Both the position numbers and the translations under genes were made by a program. From assembly GCA_965198995.1 (NCBI GenBank), contig CBDAQG010000001.1, positions 372,001 to 436,000 on the forward strand: a stretch of DNA of 64,000 bases, in the 5' to 3' direction. This document shows positions 16,532 through 25,200 of this stretch, piece after piece (position 1 is the first letter of the stretch; the number at the start of each line of letters is the position of its first letter). This DNA is from CAXMMR01 sp965198995 (lineage in GTDB: Bacteria > Pseudomonadota > Alphaproteobacteria > Acetobacterales > Acetobacteraceae). Under the pieces are notes generated by a model. That model did no database searches. It was not told where the DNA came from and was given only the letters and a program-made list of their open reading frames with translations.

Positions 16532-17491
16532 CTAGTCGCCCCGCGCCGCCTCGATCCGTGCCGCGGCCGCCGGAAACAGCGTCAGCGCATTGCGCCCGAT
16601 CGCCTGGATCTGGCCCGGCGCCAGGCCGCGATAGGCGAGCAGCGCCTCGATGTTGGCGTCCATGGTGGCGTCCGTCGTGCACGGCACGCCGCAATCCGAG
16701 CCATAGACGATGCGCTCCGGCGTCGTCATCGCGAGCGCGGCGTCAAGCGCGGTCGGCATCGTGGCGGCGGTGTCGAGGAACAGCCGGCGCAGATGCTGGC
16801 GCATCTCGCTCGGCGTCACCTGGTTCGGGTTCGGGATCCAACGCTCATGGCCCAGCAGCAGCAGCCGGCCGGACAGCGCCGGCAGCGCCCCGCCGCAATG
16901 CGCGACCACGAAGCGGATCTCGGGATAGCGGCGGAACAGCCCGGAGTAGAGCATGTCGACCAGCGTGCGCGCGGTCTGGAACGCCACCTCGATCAGCGCG
17001 TCCGGCCGCCCCATCTGGCTGCCATAGGCGTTCGGGTGGGCGAACACGACGGCGCGCCGCCGGTTCAGCTCGGCCCACACCGGCTCCAGCCGCCCGTCGC
17101 TCAGAAAGACGTCCTTGTAGTGGCAGGTGACCGCGAAGCCGTCCGCCGCCAGCGCCGCCGGCACCCGCGCGATCTCCGCCAGGCACGCCGCCGGGTCGTC
17201 GGTCGGCAGCGCGGCGAGCAGCCCGAACCGGCCGGGATGGCGCGCCACCAGCCCGGCGCCGAACTCGTTCGACGCCCGCAGGTCCTCGAGCGTCGTCGGG
17301 ATGTTGCTCAGCATCTGCATCTGGATGCCGGTGCGGTCCATGTAGGCGAGCTGCGCCTGCGCGTCCCATTGCGGCACCGCCTCGACGCACCAGCAATTCG
17401 CCCGCATGGCGTGCAGCCGCTGCTCGCGCGCCGCGTCGTCGGCCGGCGGGAAGAAATGCGCATGGATGTCGACCCAGTGGTCTACCAGCAT
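16532..17491 (-). CDS. Amidohydrolase, ACMSD-like
   Basis: 319 aa from ATG 17491. TIM-barrel metal hydrolase of the aminocarboxymuconate-semialdehyde decarboxylase family: N-terminal metal motif DIHAHFFP, ALPTDDPAACLAEI, VVFAHPNAYGSQMG, VAHCGGALP and the late aspartate in RIVYGSDCGVP. These enzymes decarboxylate or hydrolyse aromatic-ring-derived acids; substrate here unknown. It starts 28 bp after the OPT transporter on the same strand, so transport and turnover of one compound are likely linked. The repeat-free gap before the downstream SDR is about 120 bp. Confidence 0.85.
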   Translation of the reverse strand: MLVDHWVDIHAHFFPPADDAAREQRLHAMRANCWCVEAVPQWDAQAQLAYMDRTGIQMQMLSNIPTTLEDLRASNEFGAGLVARHPGRFGLLAALPTDDPAACLAEIARVPAALAADGFAVTCHYKDVFLSDGRLEPVWAELNRRRAVVFAHPNAYGSQMGRPDALIEVAFQTARTLVDMLYSGLFRRYPEIRFVVAHCGGALPALSGRLLLLGHERWIPNPNQVTPSEMRQHLRRLFLDTAATMPTALDAALAMTTPERIVYGSDCGVPCTTDATMDANIEALLAYRGLAPGQIQAIGRNALTLFPAAAARIEAARGD

Positions 17492-17519
17492 GGCGTGCCC
17501 CCGCGCGGCCCGAAACGGC

Positions 17520-19565
17520 TCACTCTGCCCCGGCCCCGTGCACCAGCGGCAACGCGGCACCGCCGGGGTCCTGATCCGCCGGCTGAGCCCTGCCGCCGCT
17601 CACAGCCCGGAAGAACAACACCAGCACGGCGAGAAAGATCGCCCCGCCAAGCCAGCGCGCGACCCCGTCGAACCCGGCGCCGACCAGCGCCGGCGGATGC
17701 CCGCGCACCGCCTCCACCACCGCGAGCCCCATCCCGGCCACGCTCTCGCCGACCAGGAAGCCGGAGGAAAGCAGCACCCCGCGCCGGCGCAGCCGCTCGC
17801 GCGCCGCATCCACCGTCCCCTCCCCCTGCCGGCGGATCCGCCGCTCGGCGAGCCAGCCGATCACCCCGCCCAGCGCGATGGTGACGGCGACCTGCGGCGG
17901 CAGGTACATGCCGAGCCCGACGGTCAGCGTCGGTATCTGCAGCCCGCGCGGCCGCAGCCACTCCTCCAGTCCGATGAACACCACCCCGGCGCCGATGCCG
18001 ATCAGCATCATCGTCCACGGCAGGGTGTGGCCGAAGATCCCCTGCGCGATCGTCGCCACCAGCGAGGCCTGGGGCGCCGCCATCGCCCGGCCCGCATCCA
18101 TGCCCGCGTGCGGCAGGCTGCCGGCAAAGCCGTACGCCTGGTAGAGCAGCCCGAGCAGCGGCGCGATCACCATCGCCCCGACGCCGACACCGACCAGCAG
18201 CACCACCTGCTGGCGCCACGGCGTCGCGTCGACGAGCTGGCCGGTCTTCAGGTCCTGCAAATTGTCGTTGGCGATCGAGCACATCGTCACCACCACCGCG
18301 GTGACGAACAGCGCCGTCGCCATCAGCCCGCGCGCCGCCTGCGGGCCAAACGGCATCCGGCTGAGCAGCAGCGAAATCGTGATGGTGCCCAGGATGCCGA
18401 TGCCCGAAATCGGGCTGGAGGACGAGCCGAGCAGCCCGGCCATGTAGCCGCAGGCGGTCGCCATCAGGAAGCCGAACACCACGGTGAACACCGTGGCGGC
18501 AACCACGAAGCCGAGCTGCAGGCCGAAGCCGAGCCCGCGCCCGTCGGCGGCAGTGAACACCGCGATCAGCACCCCGAGCGGCAGCGCCAGGCCGCCCGCC
18601 GCGAGGCTCACCCAGCCGATCGGCAGGTCGCGCTCCTGCCGCGGCAGCGCCTGCCCGCCCCGGTCGGCGCCGGCGACGGCAAAGGCGTGGCCGACGCTGC
18701 GCAGCATCGGCCGGAACAGCGAGCCCACCACCCATACCCCGGCGACCGCGATGATCCCGGCGCCGATCAGCCGCACCTGGCTCGACCACAGCGTCATCGC
18801 CAGCGCCACCCCCGTCCCGGCCTGCCTGTCGGCAAACGCCGTCAGCAGCGGCACCGCGATGCCCCACGCGGCGGCGACCCCGATCAGCAGCGCCAGGCAA
18901 GCCCCGATGCCGACCAGGTAGCCGACGCCGACCAGCGCCAGCGAGAAGCCGGCGCCGACGCGGAACACCGCATGGCCGGCGGTCGCGACGGCGGTCACGC
19001 CGTCGCCGAGCAGCCGCACCCCGGCGAGCAGCGCGAACCCGGCCGCAGCGCCCGCGCCCTCCGCCAGGTCGCGCAGCCCGCCGCGCGCCGCCGCGTCGCC
19101 ATTGCCGGCGCGCAGCACCTCGGCGGCGGCCACCCCCTCGGGAAACGGCAGGTCGCTCTCCACCACCATGGCCCGGCGCAGCGGGATCGAGAACAGCACC
19201 CCGAGCAGCCCGCCGAGCAGGCACAGCGCCGTCGTCTCGACGAACGGAAAGCCGTGCCAGTGGCCGACGATCACCAGCGCCGGCAGCACGAGGATGACGT
19301 TGCACAGCGTCCCGGCCGCCGAGGCCTGGGTCTGCACCATGTTGTTCTCGAGAATGTTGCCGCCGCCCAGCAGCCGCAGCACCCCCATCGAGATCACCGC
19401 CGCCGGGATCGAGGAGGCAAAGGTCACCCCGGTCTTGAGCCCCATATAGAGGTTGGCGGCCATGAAGATGACGGTGATCGCCGCGCCCAGCACCAGGCCA
19501 CGCCAGGTGAGCTCGCGCCGGTGTGCCTCCTCCTGGGGCACCTCGTCCTGGTCCGGTCTCGGCAT
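17520..19565 (-). CDS. OPT family oligopeptide transporter
   Basis: 681 aa from ATG 19565; the longer frame to 20108 is antisense to the glycosylase gene and is rejected. A polytopic inner-membrane protein with more than a dozen hydrophobic stretches. OPT landmarks: LTWRGLVLGAAITVIFMAAN, NNMVQTQASAAGT, SGIGILGTITISLLL, and IANDNLQDLKTGQLVDATPW. Bacterial OPT proteins import peptides or other metal-chelating substrates by proton symport; specificity cannot be read. First gene of a likely two-gene operon with the ACMSD-like hydrolase. Confidence 0.9.
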   Translation of the reverse strand: MPRPDQDEVPQEEAHRRELTWRGLVLGAAITVIFMAANLYMGLKTGVTFASSIPAAVISMGVLRLLGGGNILENNMVQTQASAAGTLCNVILVLPALVIVGHWHGFPFVETTALCLLGGLLGVLFSIPLRRAMVVESDLPFPEGVAAAEVLRAGNGDAAARGGLRDLAEGAGAAAGFALLAGVRLLGDGVTAVATAGHAVFRVGAGFSLALVGVGYLVGIGACLALLIGVAAAWGIAVPLLTAFADRQAGTGVALAMTLWSSQVRLIGAGIIAVAGVWVVGSLFRPMLRSVGHAFAVAGADRGGQALPRQERDLPIGWVSLAAGGLALPLGVLIAVFTAADGRGLGFGLQLGFVVAATVFTVVFGFLMATACGYMAGLLGSSSSPISGIGILGTITISLLLSRMPFGPQAARGLMATALFVTAVVVTMCSIANDNLQDLKTGQLVDATPWRQQVVLLVGVGVGAMVIAPLLGLLYQAYGFAGSLPHAGMDAGRAMAAPQASLVATIAQGIFGHTLPWTMMLIGIGAGVVFIGLEEWLRPRGLQIPTLTVGLGMYLPPQVAVTIALGGVIGWLAERRIRRQGEGTVDAARERLRRRGVLLSSGFLVGESVAGMGLAVVEAVRGHPPALVGAGFDGVARWLGGAIFLAVLVLFFRAVSGGRAQPADQDPGGAALPLVHGAGAE

Positions 19566-19664
19566 GCGGCGCGGCCTTTCACAATCATCGCCGGCAAGCG
19601 ACGCTGGGTTCGTCCAACCTGTGCACGTGCGGTGCCGCCACGGAAGCCACATCAGGAATTTGAG

Positions 19665-20258
19665 ATGACGCGGCTGCCCGACTTCCGCCGCCCGGTCGCC
19701 GAGGTCGCGGCGGCGCTGCTCGGCGCCCTGCTGCTGGTCGACGGCGTCGGCGGCGCCATCGTCGAGTGCGAGGCCTATGATCGCGACGACCCGGCCTCGC
19801 ACAGCGTCCGCGGCCAGACGCCGCGCAACACCGCCATGTTCGGCCCGCCCGGCCACGCCTACGTCTACCGCTCGTACGGCCTGCACTGGTGTCTGAACCT
19901 GGTCTGCGGCCCCGCACCCGGCGGCGCCGTGCTGATCCGCGCCCTCGAGCCGCTGCACGGCCTGGAGACGATGCGCCAGCGCCGCGCCACCACCCTCACC
20001 GCCGCCCTCTGCCGCGGCCCCGGCTGCGTCTGCCAGGCCCTGGCGATCACCGGCGCGCTCGACGGCCACCCGCTCGACGCGCCGCCCTTCCAGCTCACCG
20101 CGGGCCACGCCGCAGCGCCAGTGCTCGCCGGCCCCCGCGTCGGCATCAGCCGCGCCCGCGACACGCCCTGGCGCTTCCGCCTCGCCGGCTCACCCTATGT
20201 CAGCCGCGGCCCCACCCGCCCGCCGGCGGCGCGTCCACCTGATAGTGGATCGGCTTGA
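19665..20258 (+). CDS. 3-methyladenine DNA glycosylase (AAG/MPG type)
   Basis: 197 aa from ATG 19665, preceded by AGGAATTTG. Removes alkylated purines from DNA in base-excision repair. Core motifs of the family are present: ALLGALLLVDGVGGAIVECE, HSVRGQTPRNTAMFGPPGHA, YVYRSYGLHWCLNLVC, and ISRARDTPWRFRLAGSPYVS. Divergent from the OPT gene (99-bp gap). Its 3' end overlaps the convergent DUF1989 gene by about 59 bp. Confidence 0.92.
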   Translation: MTRLPDFRRPVAEVAAALLGALLLVDGVGGAIVECEAYDRDDPASHSVRGQTPRNTAMFGPPGHAYVYRSYGLHWCLNLVCGPAPGGAVLIRALEPLHGLETMRQRRATTLTAALCRGPGCVCQALAITGALDGHPLDAPPFQLTAGHAAAPVLAGPRVGISRARDTPWRFRLAGSPYVSRGPTRPPAARPPDSGSA

Positions 20259-20811
20259 ACGCGTGATTGTTGGACTGCAGCGCCGAGCAGGCGGTCAGCC
20301 CGATCACCAGGTCCTGCTCCGCCTCGAACACGGTCAGGTCGCCGGCCCGGCTCAGCGGCGGGTCCACCCGCAGCACCCCGGTCGCGCCGTCGACGGCGAC
20401 GTTCATGAACACGTTGAAGGCCGTCGGAATGCGGTCCGGCCCGATGCCGAACGGTGCCAGCGCCGCCGCCAAGTTGCCAAAGCAGCCGCGATGCGGATGC
20501 TCGTCGCCATAGATGATGCGGAAGGTGTCCGCCGAGCACGGCGTCAGCAGGAAGTCGTGCCGCCCCACCGTGTCCGCGACGATGCGCAGCATGACGTTGC
20601 TGCGATTTGAATACAGCGGGTCGCCGGTGGTCAGAAAGATCCGCGACGCATAGTCGAGCGTCCGCCCCGACGAGATCACCTCGTCCAGGTCGTCGCGCCG
20701 GAACGCCAGCAGGTCCGCCACCTGCTCGCCGCACGGGTCGATCACCGTCAGCCGCTCGCCCCGGTTCAGCACGAAGGCCGTGCCCGACCGCGGCGCAATC
20801 TCGTGCCTCAA
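20200..20811 (-). CDS. DUF1989 (urea carboxylase-associated) family protein
   Basis: 203 aa if started at TTG 20811, which overlaps the upstream stop as TTGA; an upstream TTG at 20856 is possible. Family signatures: DPCGEQVADLLAF, SSGRTLDYASRIFLTTGD, PCSADTFRIIYGD, HRGCFGNL, PTAFNVFMNVAVDG. DUF1989 proteins accompany urea carboxylase and guanidine or amine degradation genes; the fold carries a metal site but the activity is not firmly known. Coupled here to a YqcI/YcgG protein rather than to urea carboxylase. The 3' end overlaps the convergent glycosylase gene. Confidence 0.87.
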   Translation of the reverse strand: MRHEIAPRSGTAFVLNRGERLTVIDPCGEQVADLLAFRRDDLDEVISSGRTLDYASRIFLTTGDPLYSNRSNVMLRIVADTVGRHDFLLTPCSADTFRIIYGDEHPHRGCFGNLAAALAPFGIGPDRIPTAFNVFMNVAVDGATGVLRVDPPLSRAGDLTVFEAEQDLVIGLTACSALQSNNHAFKPIHYQVDAPPAGGWGRG

Positions 20812-21503
20812 GCGCCCCGCCGCGTCCCCTCGCGCCCCCGAAACGGGCAAACCCAATCCTCGTTCACCGCCCGCCCGCTATACTGCCGCGCCTCGGACAC
20901 CTCGCCGAACCGCGCCAGCATCGGGTTTAGCGAGCCGGCCAGCAACAGGTCGCGCTCCAGGATGGTGCGGCGCAGCTTCTCGTAAGTGCCGGCGGCGCGC
21001 AGCTGCTCGAATTGGGCGTGCAGGTTGAACACCATCGCCGGCACCTCGAACCGCCGCCCCGGCCGCGCCGCGCGCGGATGCAGTCCGACCACGAAAAACG
21101 CCTCGCCACCAAAGCTCATCGAGAAGTGCGGGCTCGCCGGGTCATCGCTCACCCGCGGGTCGTGGTCCTGCCCGGCCCAACCGTCCTTGTCCGACAACGA
21201 CTGCAGCCGCTCCCACAGATGCCGCTCGAATACCGCCTCGGGCAGGTCGAGCGGGCCACGAAACAGCACCGCGAAGCTCTGAAACGGACGCGGGTCGGCG
21301 CGGTAGCTGGTCGCCAGGTGCAGTAGCTCCGGATGGATGTCGCAGTCGTTCCAGGCCGAGCCGATGTCGCGCGCCACCACCACGCGCAGCTGCTGCTGGC
21401 CGAGGGCGGACTTGGCGCCGATGCACGGGAAGCCTGAGTCACGGATGAAGGTTTCGAAGCGCTGGACCAGACTATGGTCTGCGCTGCCTTGAGGCAGCAA
21501 CAT
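20808..21503 (-). CDS. YqcI/YcgG family protein (possible heme-dependent N-hydroxylase)
   Basis: 231 aa. Family-wide motifs: FIRDSGFPCIGAKSALG at the N-terminus, HFSMSFGGEAFFVVGLHPRA, AMVFNLHAQFEQLRA, and the C-terminal LNPMLARFGEVSEARQYSGR. Characterised relatives, as I recall them (DcsA of D-cycloserine and GntA of guanitoxin synthesis), are heme enzymes that oxygenate arginine-like guanidino groups. That activity here is inference. It overlaps the DUF1989 gene (TTGA), so the two probably act on the same small molecule. ATG 21503 has a weak ribosome site. Confidence 0.82.
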   Translation of the reverse strand: MLLPQGSADHSLVQRFETFIRDSGFPCIGAKSALGQQQLRVVVARDIGSAWNDCDIHPELLHLATSYRADPRPFQSFAVLFRGPLDLPEAVFERHLWERLQSLSDKDGWAGQDHDPRVSDDPASPHFSMSFGGEAFFVVGLHPRAARPGRRFEVPAMVFNLHAQFEQLRAAGTYEKLRRTILERDLLLAGSLNPMLARFGEVSEARQYSGRAVNEDWVCPFRGREGTRRGA

Positions 21504-21715
21504 TGACGACGATCCCTACCAGTCCTGAACCCAGGCTGCCTAAGTAGGAGCGCAATGCCGCCTGCCTTCCCTCGCGGCCAACACATTTCCTTGATGACCG
21601 GTTGCTGCCGGAATCATGCAAACGACTGGGCAGGATCTGACTAGTACTAGTGTCCACGCAACTATGTTGCATCGCAGCTATGCAGCAACGATTGCTCAGT
21701 CTCAACGGTGAAGAA
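21504..21715. other. Intergenic region before the FAD/Fe-S dehydrogenase
   Basis: About 210 bp, less GC-rich than the surroundings and without a gene. It contains the 12-bp palindrome ACTAGTACTAGT (21640-21651) and a looser inverted repeat GTTGCAT...ATGCAGCAAC just after it. These may mark a promoter/operator for the divergent YqcI and dehydrogenase genes; no -35/-10 pair stands out. Confidence 0.4.
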
Positions 21716-21830
21716 AGGCCAGGGGCTTTCCCTCCGTGAGCCCTTCCAACGGCGCGTCGCGCCGGCGGAACCTTGGGGCTCACTCCGCCCCTGGACCCCA
21801 TTCAAGGCGGAGCCTTTACAATCCATCTGG
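21716..21830 (+). repeat. Family A half element A7 with inserted large hairpin
   Basis: Only the left arm. The loop of its first hairpin is enlarged by GTGAGCCCTTCCAACGGCG...CGGAACCTTGGGGCTCAC, a second, longer inverted repeat, before CCGCCCCTGG and CAAGGCGGAGCCTTTAC. No right arm follows. It lies about 80 bp upstream of the dehydrogenase start. Confidence 0.8.
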
Positions 21831-21908
21831 TATGCGGGCCACACGACGAGGTCCGGGCGTTGGCAGAAGACTGCGCGCACGCCGTGTGACGAGAGGAGCG
21901 CCGACCCG

Positions 21909-24900
21909 ATGATGCCGTCGACCCGCAGCCTCCCGGCGCCCCCTGCGCTGACGGCTCGCTTCGTCCAGGCGGTGCGCGACGCCGGCTTCAGCGGCGAGGT
22001 CAGCCACGCCGCCGCCGACCGCATCGTGATGGCGACCGACAACTCGGTCTACCAGATGGCGCCCGACGCCATCCTGTTCCCGCGCAGCCGCGCCGACCTC
22101 GTCCGCATCGCTCGCACGCTGTCGGATCCAGCCTTCCGAGACGTCGCCCTGCGCCCCCGCGGCGGCGGCACAGCAACCACCGGCGCCTCGCTCGGCGCCG
22201 GCATCACCGTCGACCTGTCGCGCTTCATGAACACCATCCTCGAGATCAACGCCGCCGAGGGCTGGGCCCGCGTCGAGCCCGGCGTCGTCAAGGACCAGCT
22301 GAACGCGGCGCTGCGCCCGCACGGCCGCTTCTTCGCCCCCGAGCTCGCCCCCTCGAACCGCGCCACCCTCGGCGGCATGATCTCCACCGACGCCTGCGGC
22401 CAGGGCTCGGTGCTCTACGGCAAGACCAGCAACCACGTGCTCGAGCTCGATGTGGTGCTCGCCGACGGCACCGAGTGGTCGTCACGCCCGCTCGCCCCCG
22501 CCGAGCTCGCCGCCGTCCAGGCCCGGCCGGACATCGTCGGCGAGGTCCACCGCGTCGTCGACCGGGTGCAGGCCGACAACGCCGCCCTGATCGCCGAATG
22601 CTTCCCGCGCCTCAACCGCAGCCTCACCGGCTACGACCTCGCCCATATCCGCGACCGCGACGGGCGCTTCGACCTCAACGCGGTGCTGTGCGGCTCGGAG
22701 GGCACGCTGGCCCTGATCGCCGAGGCCAGGATCCGCGTGCTGCCGATCCCGGCCGCCTCGGTGCTGGTCGCGGTGCGCTACGCCAGCTTCGACGCGGCGC
22801 TGCGCGACGCCGAGGCGCTCAAGGCCTTCCACCCCGCCTCGATCGAGACCGTCGACACCATGGTCCTGAACCTGGCCAAGAACGACAACATCTGGACCGC
22901 CGTCGGCGCCTACTTCCCCGAGGACACGGCGGCGCCGCTGCACGGTATCAACCTCGTCCAGTTCGTCGGCGACGCGACGGCGACGGTCGAGGCGGATGCG
23001 AGGCGCCTGACCACGGCGCTCGATGCCGATGCCGGCCCGGCGACCCGCCTCGGCTACACCGTCGCGACCGGCGACGGCGTCGCGCAGATCTGGGAGATGC
23101 GCAAGCGCGCCGTCGGCCTGCTCGGCAACGGCCCCGGCCGCGCCCGCCCGGTGCCCTTCATCGAGGACTGCGCGGTGCCGCCCGAGCGCCTGGCCGACTT
23201 CGTCGCCGAGTTCCGCGCCCTGCTCGACAGCCACCAGCTCGATTACGGCATGTACGGCCATGTCGACGCCGGCGTGCTGCACGTCCGCCCCGCGCTCGAC
23301 CTGGTCGACCCCGCCCACGAGCCGCTCATCCGCGAGCTGTCCGAGGCGGTGGTCGGGCTCGCCGGCAAGTATGGCGGCCTGCTCTGGGGCGAGCACGGCA
23401 AGGGCGTGCGCTCCGAGTTCGTCCCCGCCGTGTTCGGCCCGCTCTACCCGTGCCTGGTCGACATCAAGCGCGCCTTCGATCCGCACGACCAGCTCAACCC
23501 CGGCAAGATCGCCTCCAGCCTCGGCCACGATCTTCTCAAAGTCGACAGCCTAAAACTGCGCGGCCACTACGACCGCACGATCCCGGATGCGGTGCGCCCC
23601 CATTACGACGGCGTACTGTCCTGCAACGGCAACGGCGCCTGCTACAACTATGACTTTGACGACCCGATGTGCCCGTCCTGGAAGGCGACGCGCGAGCGCC
23701 GGCACTCGCCCAAGGGCCGCGCCAGCCTGATCCGCGAATGGCTGCGGCTGCTGGCCCTCGCCGGCGTCGACCCGCTTGCCGAGGCGGCCCGCATCCGCCG
23801 CTCCTCCGGCGGGCTCGGCGAACTACGCCGCCGGCTGACCGCGGCCCCAGCCAGCCGCGACGGCGTCGACTTCTCCCACGAGGTCAAGGCCGCCCTCGAC
23901 GGCTGCCTCGCCTGCAACGCCTGCTCCGGCCAGTGCCCGGTCAAGGTCAGCATCCCGACCTTCCGGGCCAAGTTCTTCGAGCTGTACTATGACCGCTACC
24001 GCCGCCCGCTGCGCGACTACCTCGTCGGCGGGCTGGAATCCCTGCTGCCGCTGCTCGCCCGCGCACCGCGCCTCGCCAACTTGGCCCTGCACAACCCGCT
24101 CGCGCGCCTCGCCACCGCCCGCCTCGGCCTGGTCGACACGCCCCGCCTCAGCGGCATCGACCTCGGCCGCGCCCTCGCCCAGCGCGGCATCGCCTGGGCA
24201 ACCCCGCAGCGCCTCGCAGCCCTCGCCCCAAACGCCCGCCGCAACAGCGTCGTCATCGTCCAGGACGCCTTGACCAGCCACCTCGAAACCGCCCTCGTGC
24301 TCGACGTCTGCGATCTGCTCAGCACCCTCGGCTTCACGCCCCACGTCGCGCCCTATCGCCCAGCCGGCACGCCGCTGCACGTCCTCGGCTTCCTCGGCCG
24401 GTTCAACAAAGTCGCCGAGCAGAACAGCCACCATCTCGACGCCCTGCACCGCACCGGCGTTGCGCTGGTCGGCATCGACCCGGCGATGACGTTGCCCTAC
24501 CGGTCCGAATACCAGCACGCGCTCCCCGGCGCCGCTCCCAAGGTGCAGCTCCTGCAGGAATGGCTCGCCACCCGCCTCGACGAGCTGCCGCAACGCCCCC
24601 CCGCCGGCACCGCGCACCTGCTGCCGCACTGCACCGAACGCGCCACCGCCCTGCCCTCGCTCGCCAACTGGACGGCCGTGTTCGGCCGCTGCGGCCTGAC
24701 CCTCAACGTCGTCCCCGTCGGCTGCTGCGGCATGGCCGGCAATTATGGCCACGAAACGGAGCATCTGACTCTGTCACGCCAGATCTACGACGCCAGCTGG
24801 GCCCGCCACGTCGAGGCCGCCAAGCCCACCCTGATGGCCACCGGCTTCTCCTGCCGCGCCCAGGCCGCCCGCTTCAGCGGCGTCGCCCTGCCGCATCCGG

Positions 24901-24935
24901 CTCAGGTGCTGCTCGGAGCTTTGCAAGCAAGTTGA
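21909..24935 (+). CDS. FAD/4Fe-4S D-2-hydroxyacid dehydrogenase (YdiJ type)
   Basis: 1008 aa from ATG 21909, with GAGAGGAG 12 nt upstream; the longer frame reads through repeat A7 and is rejected. Domain order: FAD-binding PCMH domain (PDAILFPRSRADLVRIARTL, RPRGGGTATTGASLGAG), FAD-oxidase C domain (ending ...DPHDQLNPGKIA), then a ferredoxin-like region with C666xxC669xxC672xxxC676-P. The C-terminal part has CCG-type motifs (PHCTERAT, VGCCGMAGNYGHE). This is the architecture of E. coli YdiJ, a D-2-hydroxyglutarate/D-lactate-type dehydrogenase feeding electrons to the respiratory chain. Confidence 0.9.
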   Translation: MMPSTRSLPAPPALTARFVQAVRDAGFSGEVSHAAADRIVMATDNSVYQMAPDAILFPRSRADLVRIARTLSDPAFRDVALRPRGGGTATTGASLGAGITVDLSRFMNTILEINAAEGWARVEPGVVKDQLNAALRPHGRFFAPELAPSNRATLGGMISTDACGQGSVLYGKTSNHVLELDVVLADGTEWSSRPLAPAELAAVQARPDIVGEVHRVVDRVQADNAALIAECFPRLNRSLTGYDLAHIRDRDGRFDLNAVLCGSEGTLALIAEARIRVLPIPAASVLVAVRYASFDAALRDAEALKAFHPASIETVDTMVLNLAKNDNIWTAVGAYFPEDTAAPLHGINLVQFVGDATATVEADARRLTTALDADAGPATRLGYTVATGDGVAQIWEMRKRAVGLLGNGPGRARPVPFIEDCAVPPERLADFVAEFRALLDSHQLDYGMYGHVDAGVLHVRPALDLVDPAHEPLIRELSEAVVGLAGKYGGLLWGEHGKGVRSEFVPAVFGPLYPCLVDIKRAFDPHDQLNPGKIASSLGHDLLKVDSLKLRGHYDRTIPDAVRPHYDGVLSCNGNGACYNYDFDDPMCPSWKATRERRHSPKGRASLIREWLRLLALAGVDPLAEAARIRRSSGGLGELRRRLTAAPASRDGVDFSHEVKAALDGCLACNACSGQCPVKVSIPTFRAKFFELYYDRYRRPLRDYLVGGLESLLPLLARAPRLANLALHNPLARLATARLGLVDTPRLSGIDLGRALAQRGIAWATPQRLAALAPNARRNSVVIVQDALTSHLETALVLDVCDLLSTLGFTPHVAPYRPAGTPLHVLGFLGRFNKVAEQNSHHLDALHRTGVALVGIDPAMTLPYRSEYQHALPGAAPKVQLLQEWLATRLDELPQRPPAGTAHLLPHCTERATALPSLANWTAVFGRCGLTLNVVPVGCCGMAGNYGHETEHLTLSRQIYDASWARHVEAAKPTLMATGFSCRAQAARFSGVALPHPAQVLLGALQAS

Positions 24936-25200
24936 AGGAAGGCAGGGCTTTCCCTCCGTGAGCCCTTCCAACGGCGCGTTGCGCCGTCGGAACCTTTGGG
25001 CTCACTCCGCCCCTGAACCCCATTAAAGGCGGAGCCCTTAAAATCCATTTGTTATTCGTTCCAGCCGGCGAGGTCGGCGCCGTGAGGAGCAGGATTAAAT
25101 GGCTTCGCCAGGCAAGCAAGCGCCCATCTAGCCTCCTAACGGATGCGGGTCTGGGGGCGCCGCCCCCAGCGGTGTCCAGAGGCAGAGCCTCTGGCCTTCC
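24936..25200 (+). repeat. Family A element A8, full copy with inserted large hairpin
   Basis: Begins at the base after the dehydrogenase stop and ends at the stop of the convergent serine hydrolase. The left arm's first hairpin holds the same long inverted repeat as A7 (GTGAGCCCTTCCAACGGCGC...GCGCCGTCGGAACCTTTGG then GCTCAC). Next come AAAGGCGGAGCCCTT, the centre ATGGCTTCGCCAGGCAAG, and a right arm with CTGGGGGCGCCGCCCCCAG and CCAGAGGCAGAGCCTCTGG. Confidence 0.9.

Noticed and set aside
17406..19660. Long plus-strand frame opposite the OPT transporter
   Set aside because: Composition is Arg/Pro/His/Gln-rich shadow sequence; only its end, from ATG 19665, is a genuine gene (DNA glycosylase).
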